Below are positions 36,009 to 45,183 of a DNA stretch of 64,000 bases, one piece after another. A model generated the notes under the pieces. It made no database searches. It was not told the DNA's origin and worked only from the letters and a program-made list of their open reading frames with translations. This DNA is from Algoriphagus sp. CAU 1675 (GTDB lineage Bacteria > Bacteroidota > Bacteroidia > Cytophagales > Cyclobacteriaceae), in contig NZ_JARHUI010000002.1 in assembly GCF_029222925.1 (NCBI RefSeq), forward strand, positions 660,564 through 724,563. The letters are read 5' to 3'. The translations under genes were made by a program, and so were the position numbers. How positions within the stretch are numbered: the first letter of the stretch is position 1; the number at the start of each line of letters is the position of its first letter.

Positions 36009-36767
36009 ATGAGTGGAATGAAGCGCTATTTTATAGAATTGAGTTATAATGGAACCCCTTTTCATGGGTGGCAAATCCAGCAAAATTCCTTTACTGTGCA
36101 GGAATCTTTGGAGTCCGCCTTGTCCACTTATTTCAAGTGTCCGGTGACTATTATGGGCAGTGGCCGAACCGACACGGGGGTGCATGCTTCCATGCAGGTT
36201 TGTCATTTTGATGCCCCTGAGAATTTTGAAATTGCGAAATTGACAAAGAGTCTAAATGGCATTCTTCCAAAAGAAATCGCCATCCATAACATCCGCCCAG
36301 TAACCCATGAAGCCCACGCCAGATTTGACGCTTTGGAGCGTTCCTATATTTACCGGATCATTTTCCGCAAAAACCCATTTCTGGATGAATTTGCCTGGAC
36401 CTGTTTCTTTCAGCCTGATGTGGACAAAATGAATCGTGCCGCCGAGGCTTTGATGCGACATGATGATTTTGAGTGCTTTAGCAAGGTAAATACAGAGGTC
36501 AATCATTTCCGATGTCAGATAAAATCCGCCCATTGGGAACAAAAAGACGGGGAATTGTTATTCCATATAACCGCCAATCGTTTTTTACGTGGCATGGTAC
36601 GAGCAATTGTTGGAACTTTGATAGAGATAGGAACTGGAAAGAAAGCCCCAGAAGACCTGGACAAAATCATTGAATCCAAGGACAGAAGTAAAGCCGGCAA
36701 AGCGGCTCCAGCAAAAGGTTTATTCCTAAGCAAGGTCACCTACCCGGAAAACATCTATTTAGATTAG
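36009..36767 (+). CDS. truA: tRNA pseudouridine synthase A
   Basis: This 252-residue enzyme converts uridines 38-40 of the tRNA anticodon stem to pseudouridine. The catalytic Asp55 lies in SGRTDTGVHA, with the opening YFIELSYNGTPFHGWQIQ and the RFLRGMVRAIVG segment typical of TruA. The ATG at 36018 (MKRYF) is an alternative start and is more likely if the -7-like element at 35995 is the promoter. It is followed 6 bases later by an exporter with a TTG start. Confidence 0.96.
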   Translation: MSGMKRYFIELSYNGTPFHGWQIQQNSFTVQESLESALSTYFKCPVTIMGSGRTDTGVHASMQVCHFDAPENFEIAKLTKSLNGILPKEIAIHNIRPVTHEAHARFDALERSYIYRIIFRKNPFLDEFAWTCFFQPDVDKMNRAAEALMRHDDFECFSKVNTEVNHFRCQIKSAHWEQKDGELLFHITANRFLRGMVRAIVGTLIEIGTGKKAPEDLDKIIESKDRSKAGKAAPAKGLFLSKVTYPENIYLD

Positions 36768-36773
36768 AATATT

Positions 36774-38546
36774 TTGAGCTTAGAAAAAGAAAAAGAATCC
36801 TCTGGTGAAATCGTAGACACCCGTGTCCTCAGGCAGCTTTACAGGTACGTAAAACCCTACAAGGTCCAGTTTTACCTGTTGGTTTTTTTGACGATTTCTC
36901 TGGCAGTATTGGCTCCTACCCGACCCTACTTCATACAGGTAGCCATCGATGACCATGTAGCCATTGGGGACAGTCAGGGACTCGTTCGCACCATCTATAT
37001 TTTAGTAGGTCTGATGATCATTCAGGCATTTGCGCAGTGGGCTCATACCTTTTATTCGGGATGGATAGGACAGGTGATTATCCGGGACATTCGGGTTAAA
37101 CTTTATGAGCATTTATTGAAACTTCGTTTGAAGTTTTTTGACAATACACCAATTGGAAGATTGGTTACCAGAAATGTCTCAGACATTGAAACCCTAGCAG
37201 ATGTGTTTAGTGAAGGACTTGCTGCCATTATCGGTGACTTGCTCCAGCTGGTAACCATTTTGGGAGTCATGTTCTACATTGATTGGAAGCTGACGTTGGT
37301 GAGTTTGTGTACCCTGCCGATGATGATTATTTCCACTTACATATTCAAGGAAAAAATCAAGGTGACTTTCAATGATGTCCGAAATGCCGTATCTAACCTG
37401 AACACCTTTCTTCAGGAGCACATCACCGGAATGAACATCGTGCAGATTTTCAATAGAGAAGAACGGGAATTTGAAAAATTCAAGGAAATTAATCAGGAAC
37501 ACCGGAGAGCCCATATCCGCTCCGTATTGTATTATTCCATCTATTTCCCTGTGGCCGAAATCATTCAAGCAATTGGAATCGGACTGGTAGTATGGTATGG
37601 TGCTGTAGGAGTGCTGGGAATGGATCTTCAGATCGGGGTTTTGATTTCATTTATCATGTACCTCCAGTTGTTTTTCAGACCTATCCGAATGATCGCTGAC
37701 CGTTTCAATACCCTTCAAATGGGTGTTGTGAGCTCTTCCAGAATCTTCAAACTTTTGGACAACACAGAACACATTGCCAACGAGGGAAGCTTTAATCCTG
37801 AAAAAATCAAAGGCAATATCCAGGTAAAGGACCTTTACTTCGCCTATGTGGACGAGGACTACGTACTGAAAAATATCAATTTTGAGGTAAAGCAAGGCCA
37901 AACCGTGGCTTTGGTGGGTGCTACCGGTGCCGGAAAATCCTCCATCATCAACTTGCTTTCCAGATTCTACGAAATCAACAAGGGCTCAATTACCATTGAC
38001 GGTACGGATATCCGAGAATTCGAACTCAGCACACTAAGAAAGCATATTGGAGTCGTCCTTCAGGATGTCTTTCTTTTTTCAAATACCATCTACTACAACA
38101 TTACGCTGGGCAATCCAGCCATCAGCCGGGAACAGGTAATGGAAGCAGCTGAAATGGTGGGGGCCCGAAAGTTTATCGAGCGTCTTCCCGGAGGTTTGGA
38201 CTACAATGTCATGGAAAGAGGAGCGACTCTATCTGTGGGGCAGCGACAGCTGATCTCCTTCGTCCGAGCCATGGTATACAATCCTGAGATCATTATTTTG
38301 GATGAGGCCACCTCTTCGGTAGACACTGAGACTGAAGAACTGATTCAGGAATCCATTGAAAAAATGATGAAAGGTCGAACCTCCATTGTCATTGCTCATA
38401 GACTATCTACGATTCAAAAGGCAGATCAGATCATTGTCCTCCACAAAGGTGAAATCGTAGAAAAAGGAACACACGACAGTCTATTGGAACTTGGGGGATA
38501 CTATACCCAACTTCACAAGATGCAATTAAAAACCATGGCAATCTAG
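36774..38546 (+). CDS. MsbA-like ABC exporter with a TTG start
   Basis: The 590-residue fused exporter has an N-terminal six-helix domain, Walker A GATGAGKSS from residue 382, signature LSVGQ from 486 (LSVG in place of LSGG) and Walker B IIILDEATSSVD. No in-frame ATG occurs between the truA stop and the first membrane helix, so the TTG 6 bases after truA is chosen as start, giving the N-terminus SLEKEKESSGEI. Coupling to truA would give low and linked expression. Substrate unknown. It differs clearly from the exporter at 23614. Confidence 0.92.
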   Translation: MSLEKEKESSGEIVDTRVLRQLYRYVKPYKVQFYLLVFLTISLAVLAPTRPYFIQVAIDDHVAIGDSQGLVRTIYILVGLMIIQAFAQWAHTFYSGWIGQVIIRDIRVKLYEHLLKLRLKFFDNTPIGRLVTRNVSDIETLADVFSEGLAAIIGDLLQLVTILGVMFYIDWKLTLVSLCTLPMMIISTYIFKEKIKVTFNDVRNAVSNLNTFLQEHITGMNIVQIFNREEREFEKFKEINQEHRRAHIRSVLYYSIYFPVAEIIQAIGIGLVVWYGAVGVLGMDLQIGVLISFIMYLQLFFRPIRMIADRFNTLQMGVVSSSRIFKLLDNTEHIANEGSFNPEKIKGNIQVKDLYFAYVDEDYVLKNINFEVKQGQTVALVGATGAGKSSIINLLSRFYEINKGSITIDGTDIREFELSTLRKHIGVVLQDVFLFSNTIYYNITLGNPAISREQVMEAAEMVGARKFIERLPGGLDYNVMERGATLSVGQRQLISFVRAMVYNPEIIILDEATSSVDTETEELIQESIEKMMKGRTSIVIAHRLSTIQKADQIIVLHKGEIVEKGTHDSLLELGGYYTQLHKMQLKTMAI

Positions 38547-38585
38547 CCTGAATTTTGTGAGTCATTCTTAAAAACCAACTATATC

Positions 38586-39173
38586 GTGCAATACAGATTA
38601 CTTATTCTTTTGCTAGTGCTCCCACTTTTCTCTATGGCTCAGGAAAGGGGAGTTGGGATTCGACTTGGAGAACCTCTATCACTGACCTACAAAGATTTCC
38701 TGGATGATTATTTTTCCTTTGAAGTCATGCTTGGAACAGCAGGAGTGAATGGGGACAGTTATTTCAGAAGGGACTTTGACAACAACCCTCCCGCATCCAA
38801 TGCATTTTATGTGGGGCATCGTACCGAAAACGGAGCTTCCATCAATATCCGGGGTGCCTACCATGAGGACATTACGGATATGTTTGGAATCGAGGAGGGC
38901 TATATATTGGCATATGGGGGAGTTGGAGCCCAGTTGAGAACCACACAAGTCACCTATGTATATTATCTGGACCAAATCGGCAACGGAACCCCTACCCTTT
39001 CCGATAGGCGAAGTAATATTGATTTCGGTCCGGAGGTGTTTGTGGGCTCGGAATACTATTTGGACGAATTACCCATGAGTGTCTTTGCTGAAATCGGCTT
39101 TTTCATGGAGCTGGCAGATCGTTTGGGACATGTCAGAGGGCAAGGGGGAATTGGCGTTCGATATTTATTCTAA
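38586..39173 (+). CDS. Secreted beta-rich outer membrane protein, unknown
   Basis: The 195-residue frame begins with GTG at 38586, then a signal peptide (QYRLLILLLVLPLFSMAQ). The mature part alternates strands (VGIRLGEPLSLTYKDF, IDFGPEVFVGSEYYL) and ends GIGVRYLF with a terminal Phe, suggesting a small outer membrane barrel. There is no ATG that would keep the signal. It lies 40 bases after the ABC exporter and 2 bases before the next gene, so it may be part of that unit. Not recognised. Confidence 0.75.
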   Translation: MQYRLLILLLVLPLFSMAQERGVGIRLGEPLSLTYKDFLDDYFSFEVMLGTAGVNGDSYFRRDFDNNPPASNAFYVGHRTENGASINIRGAYHEDITDMFGIEEGYILAYGGVGAQLRTTQVTYVYYLDQIGNGTPTLSDRRSNIDFGPEVFVGSEYYLDELPMSVFAEIGFFMELADRLGHVRGQGGIGVRYLF

Positions 39174-39175
39174 TC

Positions 39176-39691
39176 ATGCAAAAAAAACTGCTCATCGGGA
39201 TCATGGTCCTGGCTATACTAGGATCAGCTGCTTATTGGATATTCAGCCGATTGGGAGGAAACAATCCCATTGCAATCAGTCTGGTCGAAAAATCCCCCGA
39301 AGCACTTTCAGGAATCCTATTTAAAGGAACTCCACAGGACCCGAAACTAGGCGAGTCATTTCAAAAAGTGGAAGACCAAAAATCCCTGCATCCCGGCACT
39401 TTTTTGCATACCATCTATGAAGTGGAACCTGCGGGTAAACTAGACACCATGATGGTGTTTGTTGGCATCAATCATCTTTTGGTTGGAGATGAATTTGAAA
39501 CCCGAACATTCCAAGAACAGCGCTACCTACTTGCAAAAATCACAGGAAACAATTGGGTGATGCCTGGACCGGAAAAAGTAAAAGCAAAAATCCAGGCTTT
39601 TGCTGATTCTGCCCAAGTCCAACTTTCTGGCATTTTTATTGACAAAATCATCTCTGAAAAAGAGGTGCATGTCTTGGCTCCGATCCGTTGA
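39176..39691 (+). CDS. Unknown membrane-anchored or secreted protein
   Basis: This 171-residue protein has an N-terminal hydrophobic segment (LLIGIMVLAILGSAAYWIF) that looks like an uncleaved membrane anchor. The rest is soluble and predicted alpha/beta, with LEGTFLHTIYEVEPA-like and EVHVLAPIR parts. I do not recognise the family. The ATG is 2 bases after the stop of the preceding outer membrane protein gene, so the two are co-transcribed. No catalytic motif is evident. Confidence 0.7.
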   Translation: MQKKLLIGIMVLAILGSAAYWIFSRLGGNNPIAISLVEKSPEALSGILFKGTPQDPKLGESFQKVEDQKSLHPGTFLHTIYEVEPAGKLDTMMVFVGINHLLVGDEFETRTFQEQRYLLAKITGNNWVMPGPEKVKAKIQAFADSAQVQLSGIFIDKIISEKEVHVLAPIR

Positions 39692-39773
39692 TTTGATCAA
39701 TTAAGGATTTTTAACCAACCCTGTGAACCTTTTACTCGTGAAAATTATCAAGTATCACTTAACCCTAATTGCC

Positions 39774-40304
39774 ATGAGAAAACTATCCCTACTATTTGGC
39801 CTGACCGGCTTATTGATCTTTCAAGCCTGTGAAGGTCCGCAAGGCCCACAAGGCCCTCCAGGACTTGACGGCTTGGACGGAGTGAATATTGTAGCTGAGG
39901 TATTTGAGGTTGAGGTAGACTTCACTGCTCAAAATGATTACAGTGAATTGAGAGAATTTGATCCACAACTGATAGAAAGCGATGTGGTCTTGGCCTTTAT
40001 CGAATGGGATAGGGATGGGAACACTCCTATTTGGAGAGCACTTCCCCAAACCGTTTTCTTTGACGAGGGAGTATTGATGTACAATTACGATTTCACAAGG
40101 TTTGACTTCAAATTATTTTTGGACGGACCCCTTGACTACTCTCTTTTGGGACCTGAATGGACAGACAATCAGCTGTTTCGTGTGATTGTGGTTCCTGGAG
40201 ATTATGCAGGTGCGAGAATTGACTGGACCAATTATGATGCAGTTACCAAAATGTTAGGATTGACTGATAAAGATTTCGTGAGACTACCCGCAAAATCAAA
40301 TTAA
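39774..40304 (+). CDS. Lipoprotein with a short collagen-like repeat after the lipobox
   Basis: The product has 176 residues from the ATG at 39774; an upstream GTG would hide the signal. The signal peptide ends with the lipobox FQAC. Immediately after it comes a run of five Gly-x-y triplets (GPQGPQGPPGLDGLDG), a collagen-like spacer, and then a beta-rich domain of about 140 residues (NIVAEVFEVEVDF and later FDFKLFLDGPLDYS). Such triplets may hold the domain away from the membrane or allow trimers, but without hydroxyproline a collagen helix this short would be weak. Function unknown. Confidence 0.8.
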   Translation: MRKLSLLFGLTGLLIFQACEGPQGPQGPPGLDGLDGVNIVAEVFEVEVDFTAQNDYSELREFDPQLIESDVVLAFIEWDRDGNTPIWRALPQTVFFDEGVLMYNYDFTRFDFKLFLDGPLDYSLLGPEWTDNQLFRVIVVPGDYAGARIDWTNYDAVTKMLGLTDKDFVRLPAKSN

Positions 40305-40407
40305 CAATAATTACTAAACCAACTTCTACTACAAACAAGATCGGCGAATTGACTTGATCCTGTTTTTTTATGTTCTCATTTTTCAATGCCAAATATTATT
40401 TGCTTCC

Positions 40408-40415
40408 TATCTTTG
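40408..40415 (+). promoter_or_regulatory. TAnnTTTG -7-like element directly before hemE
   Basis: TATCTTTG ends 4 bases before the hemE ATG, so if it is used the transcript is leaderless or nearly so. No clear -33 TTTG was seen upstream. Confidence 0.5.
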
Positions 40416-40419
40416 CACC

Positions 40420-41445
40420 ATGCAATTACAAAATGATTTGTTGCTTCGTGCCGCCAAAGGCGAGGCCGTTGAAAGAACTCCAGTTTGGCTGATGCGTCAG
40501 GCAGGAAGAATACTTCCCGAATACCGAGCCGTAAGAGAATCCGTGAGTGGGTTTATCGAATTGGCACAAACTCCAGAGTTGGCAGCAGAGGTAACCATTC
40601 AGCCTGTGGATCTCCTAGGTGTGGATGCTGCCATCATTTTTTCGGATATTCTGGTCATTCCGGAAGCCATGGGCCTGCCTTACGAAATGGTGGAAAAAAG
40701 AGGACCTTGGTTCCCAAGCACAGTAAGTTCGGCTTCCGACCTAAAAAAATTACGGATTGCTGATGGAGAAAACGACCTACGCTATGTCATCGATGCCATC
40801 AAAATCACCAAAAAAGAACTGAACGGTCGGGTTCCTCTCATAGGATTTGCAGGAGCTCCCTGGACTATTTTTGCATATATGGTAGAAGGAAGCGGCAGCA
40901 AAACCTTCTCTAAGGCAAGAGCTATGCTCTATACCGAGCCTGTCCTTTCCCATCAGCTGCTACAAATGATCACTGACAGCACCATCAACTATTTGAAGGC
41001 ACAGATCGCTGCTGGTGCAGACTTGATTCAGATTTTTGACAGTTGGGCAGGTATACTAGGACCTGAGCAATACGAGGAATTTTCACTCAGATACATTTCC
41101 CAAATCTGTGATGCCATCAGCGAAGTTCCAAAAACCGTATTCGCAAAAGGCGCATTTTTCGCAAGAGAATCCATGGCCAAGCTCAAGTGTGAAACGATTG
41201 GATTGGACTGGAACATGGGAATAGCCGAATCCAGAAAACTAATAGGACCAAACAAGACTTTGCAGGGAAATCTAGATCCTGCCGCTCTTTATGGGAATCC
41301 AGATCAAGTAAGAGCAGCGACTATTAACATGATGGAACAGTTCCGGGGAAGCAGACACATCGCCAATCTTGGACATGGGGTTTATCCGGACATTGATCCC
41401 GAAATGGTCAAAGTCTTTATCCAAACTGTAAAGGAATTTCATTAA
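40420..41445 (+). CDS. hemE: Uroporphyrinogen decarboxylase
   Basis: This 341-residue enzyme removes four carboxyl groups from uroporphyrinogen III to give coproporphyrinogen in haem synthesis. The conserved [19 protein letters not shown], the [12 protein letters not shown] loop with the active Asp, and [10 protein letters not shown] with the C-terminal [11 protein letters not shown] are intact. The ATG at 40420 matches the family N-terminus; longer frames begin in intergenic sequence. It is monocistronic, with a terminator shared with the convergent MOSC gene. Confidence 0.97.
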   Translation: MQLQNDLLLRAAKGEAVERTPVWLMRQAGRILPEYRAVRESVSGFIELAQTPELAAEVTIQPVDLLGVDAAIIFSDILVIPEAMGLPYEMVEKRGPWFPSTVSSASDLKKLRIADGENDLRYVIDAIKITKKELNGRVPLIGFAGAPWTIFAYMVEGSGSKTFSKARAMLYTEPVLSHQLLQMITDSTINYLKAQIAAGADLIQIFDSWAGILGPEQYEEFSLRYISQICDAISEVPKTVFAKGAFFARESMAKLKCETIGLDWNMGIAESRKLIGPNKTLQGNLDPAALYGNPDQVRAATINMMEQFRGSRHIANLGHGVYPDIDPEMVKVFIQTVKEFH

Positions 41446-41449
41446 TCAA

Positions 41450-41475
41450 AAAAGGAGCAAAAAGCTCCTTTTTTT
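41450..41475 (+). terminator. Rho-independent terminator of hemE
   Basis: AAAGGAGC (41451-41458) pairs with GCTCCTTT, with a 5-base A loop and a T-run, 5 bases after the stop. It also lies just beyond the convergent MOSC gene. Confidence 0.85.
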
Positions 41476-41479
41476 CATT

Positions 41480-42286
41480 TCATACTAGGGTAATTCTGTC
41501 CCCAACTTTCACAACACCTTCTTGTAATGCCAGCATGTTTTGTCCAAACATTACTTTATTCCCAACTGTCCGGTAGGAAGCTAGGGTTTTCAGAGGTTCT
41601 TTACCCGACTTACCGGTTTCCTGATCCACGGTAATCATGACACATCTTGCACAAGGCTTGACAACCTGAAAGGCTACATCCCCGATTTTGATACTGCCCC
41701 AACCATCTTCAACAAAAGGAGTCCCTCCACTGAAAACTACATTCGGCCTAAATCTATCCATCAATACCGGAGAATCAAGGCGGGAATTCAGATCATTCAA
41801 AGATTCCTGTCCTATGATCAGATAAGGCATCCCGTCAGCAAAACTGACAGATTCGGAATTTACCGCGTATTTTGGACTGACTTTTCTTTGGCTACTTTCC
41901 GGCATTTGGACAAGAGACACCTCTCTTCCTAAAAAATGAGAAAACCATTGATCAATTTGGCTGGCAACTTTTCTTGCTTTGACCTCATCATCCCAAACCG
42001 TGACGCTGACCTCCTCCCCTTTTGCCTCGGCCAATGGAATATGGATGAAATTTTCGGGATTTGATTTTGGGAAAACAGACAGCGTTTCGACACCCAATTC
42101 AACCTGAAGCAGGGCAAGCTTATGATCGGTACGCTGGCTTACAAATATTCCCTCCTGGTCTACCAACATCCATCTTCGATCATATCGAAAGCCTTTTTCC
42201 TCCACCCTGGCCTCTAAAAATCGAATCCCTTGCAACGACTTTATTGGATAAATGAAAATATCCTGAACGATAAACGCTTGATTCAT
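41480..42286 (-). CDS. MOSC-domain protein (molybdenum cofactor sulfurase C-terminal type)
   Basis: The product has 268 residues from the ATG at 42286; the TTG at 42307 is a weaker option. It has an N-terminal MOSC_N beta-barrel (IFIYPIKSLQGIRFLEARV, then MLVDQEGIFVSQR) and a MOSC domain with the conserved Cys in KPCARCVMITVD. Such proteins handle sulphur or reduce N-hydroxylated compounds with molybdenum cofactor. No molybdenum pathway genes are near. A short hydrophobic frame lies just upstream on the same strand. Confidence 0.9.
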   Translation of the reverse strand: MNQAFIVQDIFIYPIKSLQGIRFLEARVEEKGFRYDRRWMLVDQEGIFVSQRTDHKLALLQVELGVETLSVFPKSNPENFIHIPLAEAKGEEVSVTVWDDEVKARKVASQIDQWFSHFLGREVSLVQMPESSQRKVSPKYAVNSESVSFADGMPYLIIGQESLNDLNSRLDSPVLMDRFRPNVVFSGGTPFVEDGWGSIKIGDVAFQVVKPCARCVMITVDQETGKSGKEPLKTLASYRTVGNKVMFGQNMLALQEGVVKVGDRITLV

Positions 42287-42323
42287 TTCTAAAAATAAGG
42301 CTGGCAATCATCAAAAACCCAGC

Positions 42324-42488
42324 TTAACGGGGAAATAATCTCAAATCCGCTAAAATCACCTCGAAAAATTGAGAGAACAGTGTCAAAAAGTCGATTTGCT
42401 GTCTAGACCAGATTAAGGCAAACCCAATCAAAGCCACTGATAACCAGCGAAAACGTTCCTTATTCCAATATCCAATAATAGCTCCCAT
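42324..42488 (-). CDS. Possible small membrane protein
   Basis: A 54-codon frame (ATG at 42488, TAA at 42324-42326) reads MGAIIGYWNKERFRWLSVAL, with a hydrophobic segment at residues about 16-27 and a second hydrophobic stretch near 33-47. It lies 37 bases before the MOSC gene in the same direction. No family is recognised. The amphipathic, Trp/Phe-rich content is unlike random sequence but the evidence is slight. Confidence 0.4.
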   Translation of the reverse strand: MGAIIGYWNKERFRWLSVALIGFALIWSRQQIDFLTLFSQFFEVILADLRLFPR

Positions 42489-42552
42489 TTCAACTACCTA
42501 GATGCAGATAACTCAAAGGAGGTTGCAAAATCCGACGAGTTTTTTAAAAAAA

Positions 42553-42679
42553 CTGCCAGAATCTCAGTTTCAAAAAATGATGGCTGTGCCAAATTCCGAA
42601 AACCTAACTTGGATTATGCCAGAAATTCTGCCAATCTGACACAAAATCTGGGCATTTTAGGGATGGCACAAGCATTGAA
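42553..42679 (+). promoter_or_regulatory. Repeated TGCCA elements and a sigma-54-like site upstream of dnaK
   Basis: CTGCCAGAATCT (42553-42564), ATGCCAGAAATT (42616-42627) and CTGCCAATCTGA (42628-42639) are related sequences in the dnaK leader. After them, TGGCAC at 42664 followed by 5 bases and TTG at 42675 resembles the -24/-12 sigma-54 site, with A instead of C after TTG. The start would be about 35 bases before dnaK. The rest of the 42489-42724 gap shows nothing else. Confidence 0.35.
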
Positions 42680-42724
42680 GAATGGGAGAAGTATCAATTT
42701 AGCAACTAATTAAAATTTATAATC

Positions 42725-44641
42725 ATGGGAAAAATTATCGGTATTGACTTGGGAACAACCAACTCCTGCGTAGCTGTCATGGAGGGTAATGAACCTGTAG
42801 TCATCCAAAACAGTGAGGGAAGAAGAACCACACCTTCCATTGTGGCATTTCTTGATAATGGTAATGGAGAAAGAAAAGTGGGTGACCCGGCAAAACGTCA
42901 GGCAATCACCAACCCTGCCAATACCATTTCCTCCGTTAAGAGATTCATGGGAAAGAAATTCTCTGAAGTTTCTGAGGAGAAAAAACATGCCTCTTACAAA
43001 GTAGAACAAGGATCCAATGACACCGTGGCAATCAAAATCGGTGACAGATCCTATACACCTCAGGAAATCTCTGCAATGATCCTTCAGAAAATGAAGGGCA
43101 CAGCAGAAGACTTCTTGGGACAGGAAGTAACTGAAGCTGTAATCACAGTTCCTGCTTACTTCAACGATGCAGAACGTCAAGCCACCAAAGAAGCCGGCCA
43201 AATCGCAGGTTTGGAAGTGAAGCGTATCATCAACGAGCCTACCGCAGCCGCCTTGGCATATGGTATGGACAAGAAAAACCAGGACATGAAAATCGCAGTG
43301 TATGACCTAGGTGGTGGTACATTCGATATCTCAATCCTTGAACTAGGTGACGGCGTATTTGAAGTAAAATCCACAAATGGTGACGTACACTTGGGTGGTG
43401 ATGACTTTGACCAAGTGATCATCAACTGGCTAGCTGAAGAATTCAAATCCGAAGAGCAAATTGATCTTAGACAGGATCCTATGGCTCTGCAGAGATTGAA
43501 AGAAGCGGCTGAGAAAGCTAAAATCGAACTTTCAAGTTCTTCTTCTACCGAGATCAACTTGCCATATATCACTGCTACCCAAACCGGACCAAAGCACTTG
43601 GTAAGAACACTGAGCAGATCAAAATTTGAGCAGCTTTCCGAAGATCTAGTAAGAAGATCGATGGAGCCTTGTAAAAAAGCACTTAAAGATGCCGGCATGA
43701 CTGCCTCTGACATCGATGAGGTGATTTTGGTGGGTGGATCTACCAGAATTCCTAAAATCCAGGAAGAAGTTGAGAAGTTCTTTGGGAAGAAGCCTTCCAA
43801 AGGAGTCAACCCTGATGAAGTAGTAGCGATCGGTGCTGCTATCCAAGGTGGTGTTTTGACAGGAGAGGTTAAAGATGTTCTTCTTTTGGACGTGACCCCT
43901 CTTTCTCTGGGTATCGAGACCATGGGTGGTGTGATGACCAAATTGATCGAAGCCAACACGACCATTCCTACCAAAAAATCCGAAGTATTCTCTACCGCCG
44001 CTGACAATCAGCCCGCTGTAGATATCCACGTACTTCAGGGTGAAAGATCACTTGCGAAGGATAACAGAACTATCGGTAGATTCCAGCTTTCCGATATTCC
44101 ACCTGCACCAAGAGGAGTTCCTCAAATCGAAGTGACATTTGACATCGATGCAAACGGTATCCTGAATGTGTCTGCCAAAGACAAAGGAACCGGCAAAGAG
44201 CAGAAAATCAAGATCGAAGCTTCTTCTGGACTTTCTCAGGAAGAAATCGACAGAATGAAGAAAGAAGCAGAAGCAAATGCGGCTGCTGACAAAGCAGAAA
44301 AAGAGAAGATTGACAAGTTGAACCAAGCTGACAGCCTGATCTTCCAGACTGAAAAGCAATTAAAGGAATATGGCGAAAAGCTTTCCGAAGGAAACAAAAC
44401 TGCTATCTCAGGAGCCTTGGAAACTCTGAAAAGTGCACATCAATCCCAAAACATCGAAGGAATCGATGCTGCTATGGAAGGTTTGAATAAAGCTTGGGAA
44501 GCTGCTTCTCAGGAAATCTACAATGCAACTCAAGGAGCGGGAGCTCAGCCAGGTGCTGATGCCGGAGCAACGGATGCCGGAACTTCCGGTGACGGAGTAT
44601 CCGATGTAGACTACGAAGAAGTAAGCGAGGATAAAAAATAA
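42725..44641 (+). CDS. dnaK: Hsp70 chaperone DnaK
   Basis: This 638-residue cytoplasmic chaperone carries the full nucleotide-binding domain ([16 protein letters not shown], then [22 protein letters not shown]), the substrate-binding domain ([14 protein letters not shown]), a helical lid, and the C-terminal [12 protein letters not shown] (the tail ends in EDKK rather than the usual EEVK/EEVD motif). It binds unfolded chains and cycles with DnaJ and GrpE, which are not beside it. A terminator follows, then a GroES-like gene 129 bases later. Confidence 0.98.
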   Translation: MGKIIGIDLGTTNSCVAVMEGNEPVVIQNSEGRRTTPSIVAFLDNGNGERKVGDPAKRQAITNPANTISSVKRFMGKKFSEVSEEKKHASYKVEQGSNDTVAIKIGDRSYTPQEISAMILQKMKGTAEDFLGQEVTEAVITVPAYFNDAERQATKEAGQIAGLEVKRIINEPTAAALAYGMDKKNQDMKIAVYDLGGGTFDISILELGDGVFEVKSTNGDVHLGGDDFDQVIINWLAEEFKSEEQIDLRQDPMALQRLKEAAEKAKIELSSSSSTEINLPYITATQTGPKHLVRTLSRSKFEQLSEDLVRRSMEPCKKALKDAGMTASDIDEVILVGGSTRIPKIQEEVEKFFGKKPSKGVNPDEVVAIGAAIQGGVLTGEVKDVLLLDVTPLSLGIETMGGVMTKLIEANTTIPTKKSEVFSTAADNQPAVDIHVLQGERSLAKDNRTIGRFQLSDIPPAPRGVPQIEVTFDIDANGILNVSAKDKGTGKEQKIKIEASSGLSQEEIDRMKKEAEANAAADKAEKEKIDKLNQADSLIFQTEKQLKEYGEKLSEGNKTAISGALETLKSAHQSQNIEGIDAAMEGLNKAWEAASQEIYNATQGAGAQPGADAGATDAGTSGDGVSDVDYEEVSEDKK

Positions 44642-44660
44642 GCTGAGCTAAGCCAACTTA

Positions 44661-44697
44661 AACGGCATCTGTTTTAGGACAGGTGCCGTTCTTTTTG
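44661..44697 (+). terminator. Rho-independent terminator of dnaK
   Basis: AACGGCATCTGT (44661-44672) pairs with ACAGGTGCCGTT (44679-44690, one G-T pair) around a 6-base loop, then a T-run, 19 bases after the stop. Confidence 0.88.
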
Positions 44698-44770
44698 TAT
44701 CAAATACCAAAAGTATCAGACGAGAATCCAAACTAACCCAGAAAACCTGATATCAAATTAATCTCAAGCA

Positions 44771-45145
44771 ATGCAACTGACAGCTGACAACAAATTGAAA
44801 AAGCTCATCATCGTAGGAGACAGGGTTTTGATCCGATTGAAAAAACCGAATGAAAAAACCGGATCAGGGCTTTATTTACCCCCTGGCGTTCAGGAAAAAG
44901 AAAAGGTACAGCAAGGCTACATCATCAAAGCCGGACCTGGCTATCCTATTCCCATGCCGGTTGAGGATCATGAACCTTGGATGGAGTCAGATGAAAAAGT
45001 CAAGTATGTGCCACTCCAGGCAAAAGAAGGCGATTTGGCTATTTTCTTACTTTCCGGAGCACATGAGGTTCTTTATGAAGGGGAAAAATATTACATCGTA
45101 TCCCAAGGAGCCATCTTGATGCTTGAAAGAGAACAGGATTTATAA
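44771..45145 (+). CDS. GroES-like co-chaperone (Cpn10 fold)
   Basis: This 124-residue protein has the Cpn10 fold: IIVGDRVLIRLKKPNEKTGSG, LYLPPGVQEKEKVQQGYIIKAGPG, a longer mobile-loop region with IPMPVEDHEPWMESDEKV, and YYIVSQGAILMLER. Standard GroES is about 95 residues, so it has about 30 extra, mostly in the middle and C-terminus. No groEL is adjacent. It may be a specialised co-chaperonin or a relative that does not cap GroEL. It follows dnaK, from which a terminator separates it. Confidence 0.88.
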   Translation: MQLTADNKLKKLIIVGDRVLIRLKKPNEKTGSGLYLPPGVQEKEKVQQGYIIKAGPGYPIPMPVEDHEPWMESDEKVKYVPLQAKEGDLAIFLLSGAHEVLYEGEKYYIVSQGAILMLEREQDL

Positions 45146-45149
45146 AAAA

Positions 45150-45170
45150 AGCTCGGAGATTTTCCGAGCT
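45150..45170 (-). terminator. Terminator between the GroES-like and the repeat-protein genes
   Basis: AGCTCGGA (45150-45157) pairs with TCCGAGCT (45163-45170). The T-run follows on the minus strand, 14 bases past the repeat-protein stop; it may be bidirectional. Confidence 0.8.
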
Positions 45171-45183
45171 ATCATTTTTTGGA

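Noticed and set aside
43177..44007. 276-codon open frame antisense to dnaK
   Set aside because: Antisense shadow of a highly conserved coding region; its composition is serine-rich as expected from the reverse of dnaK codons.
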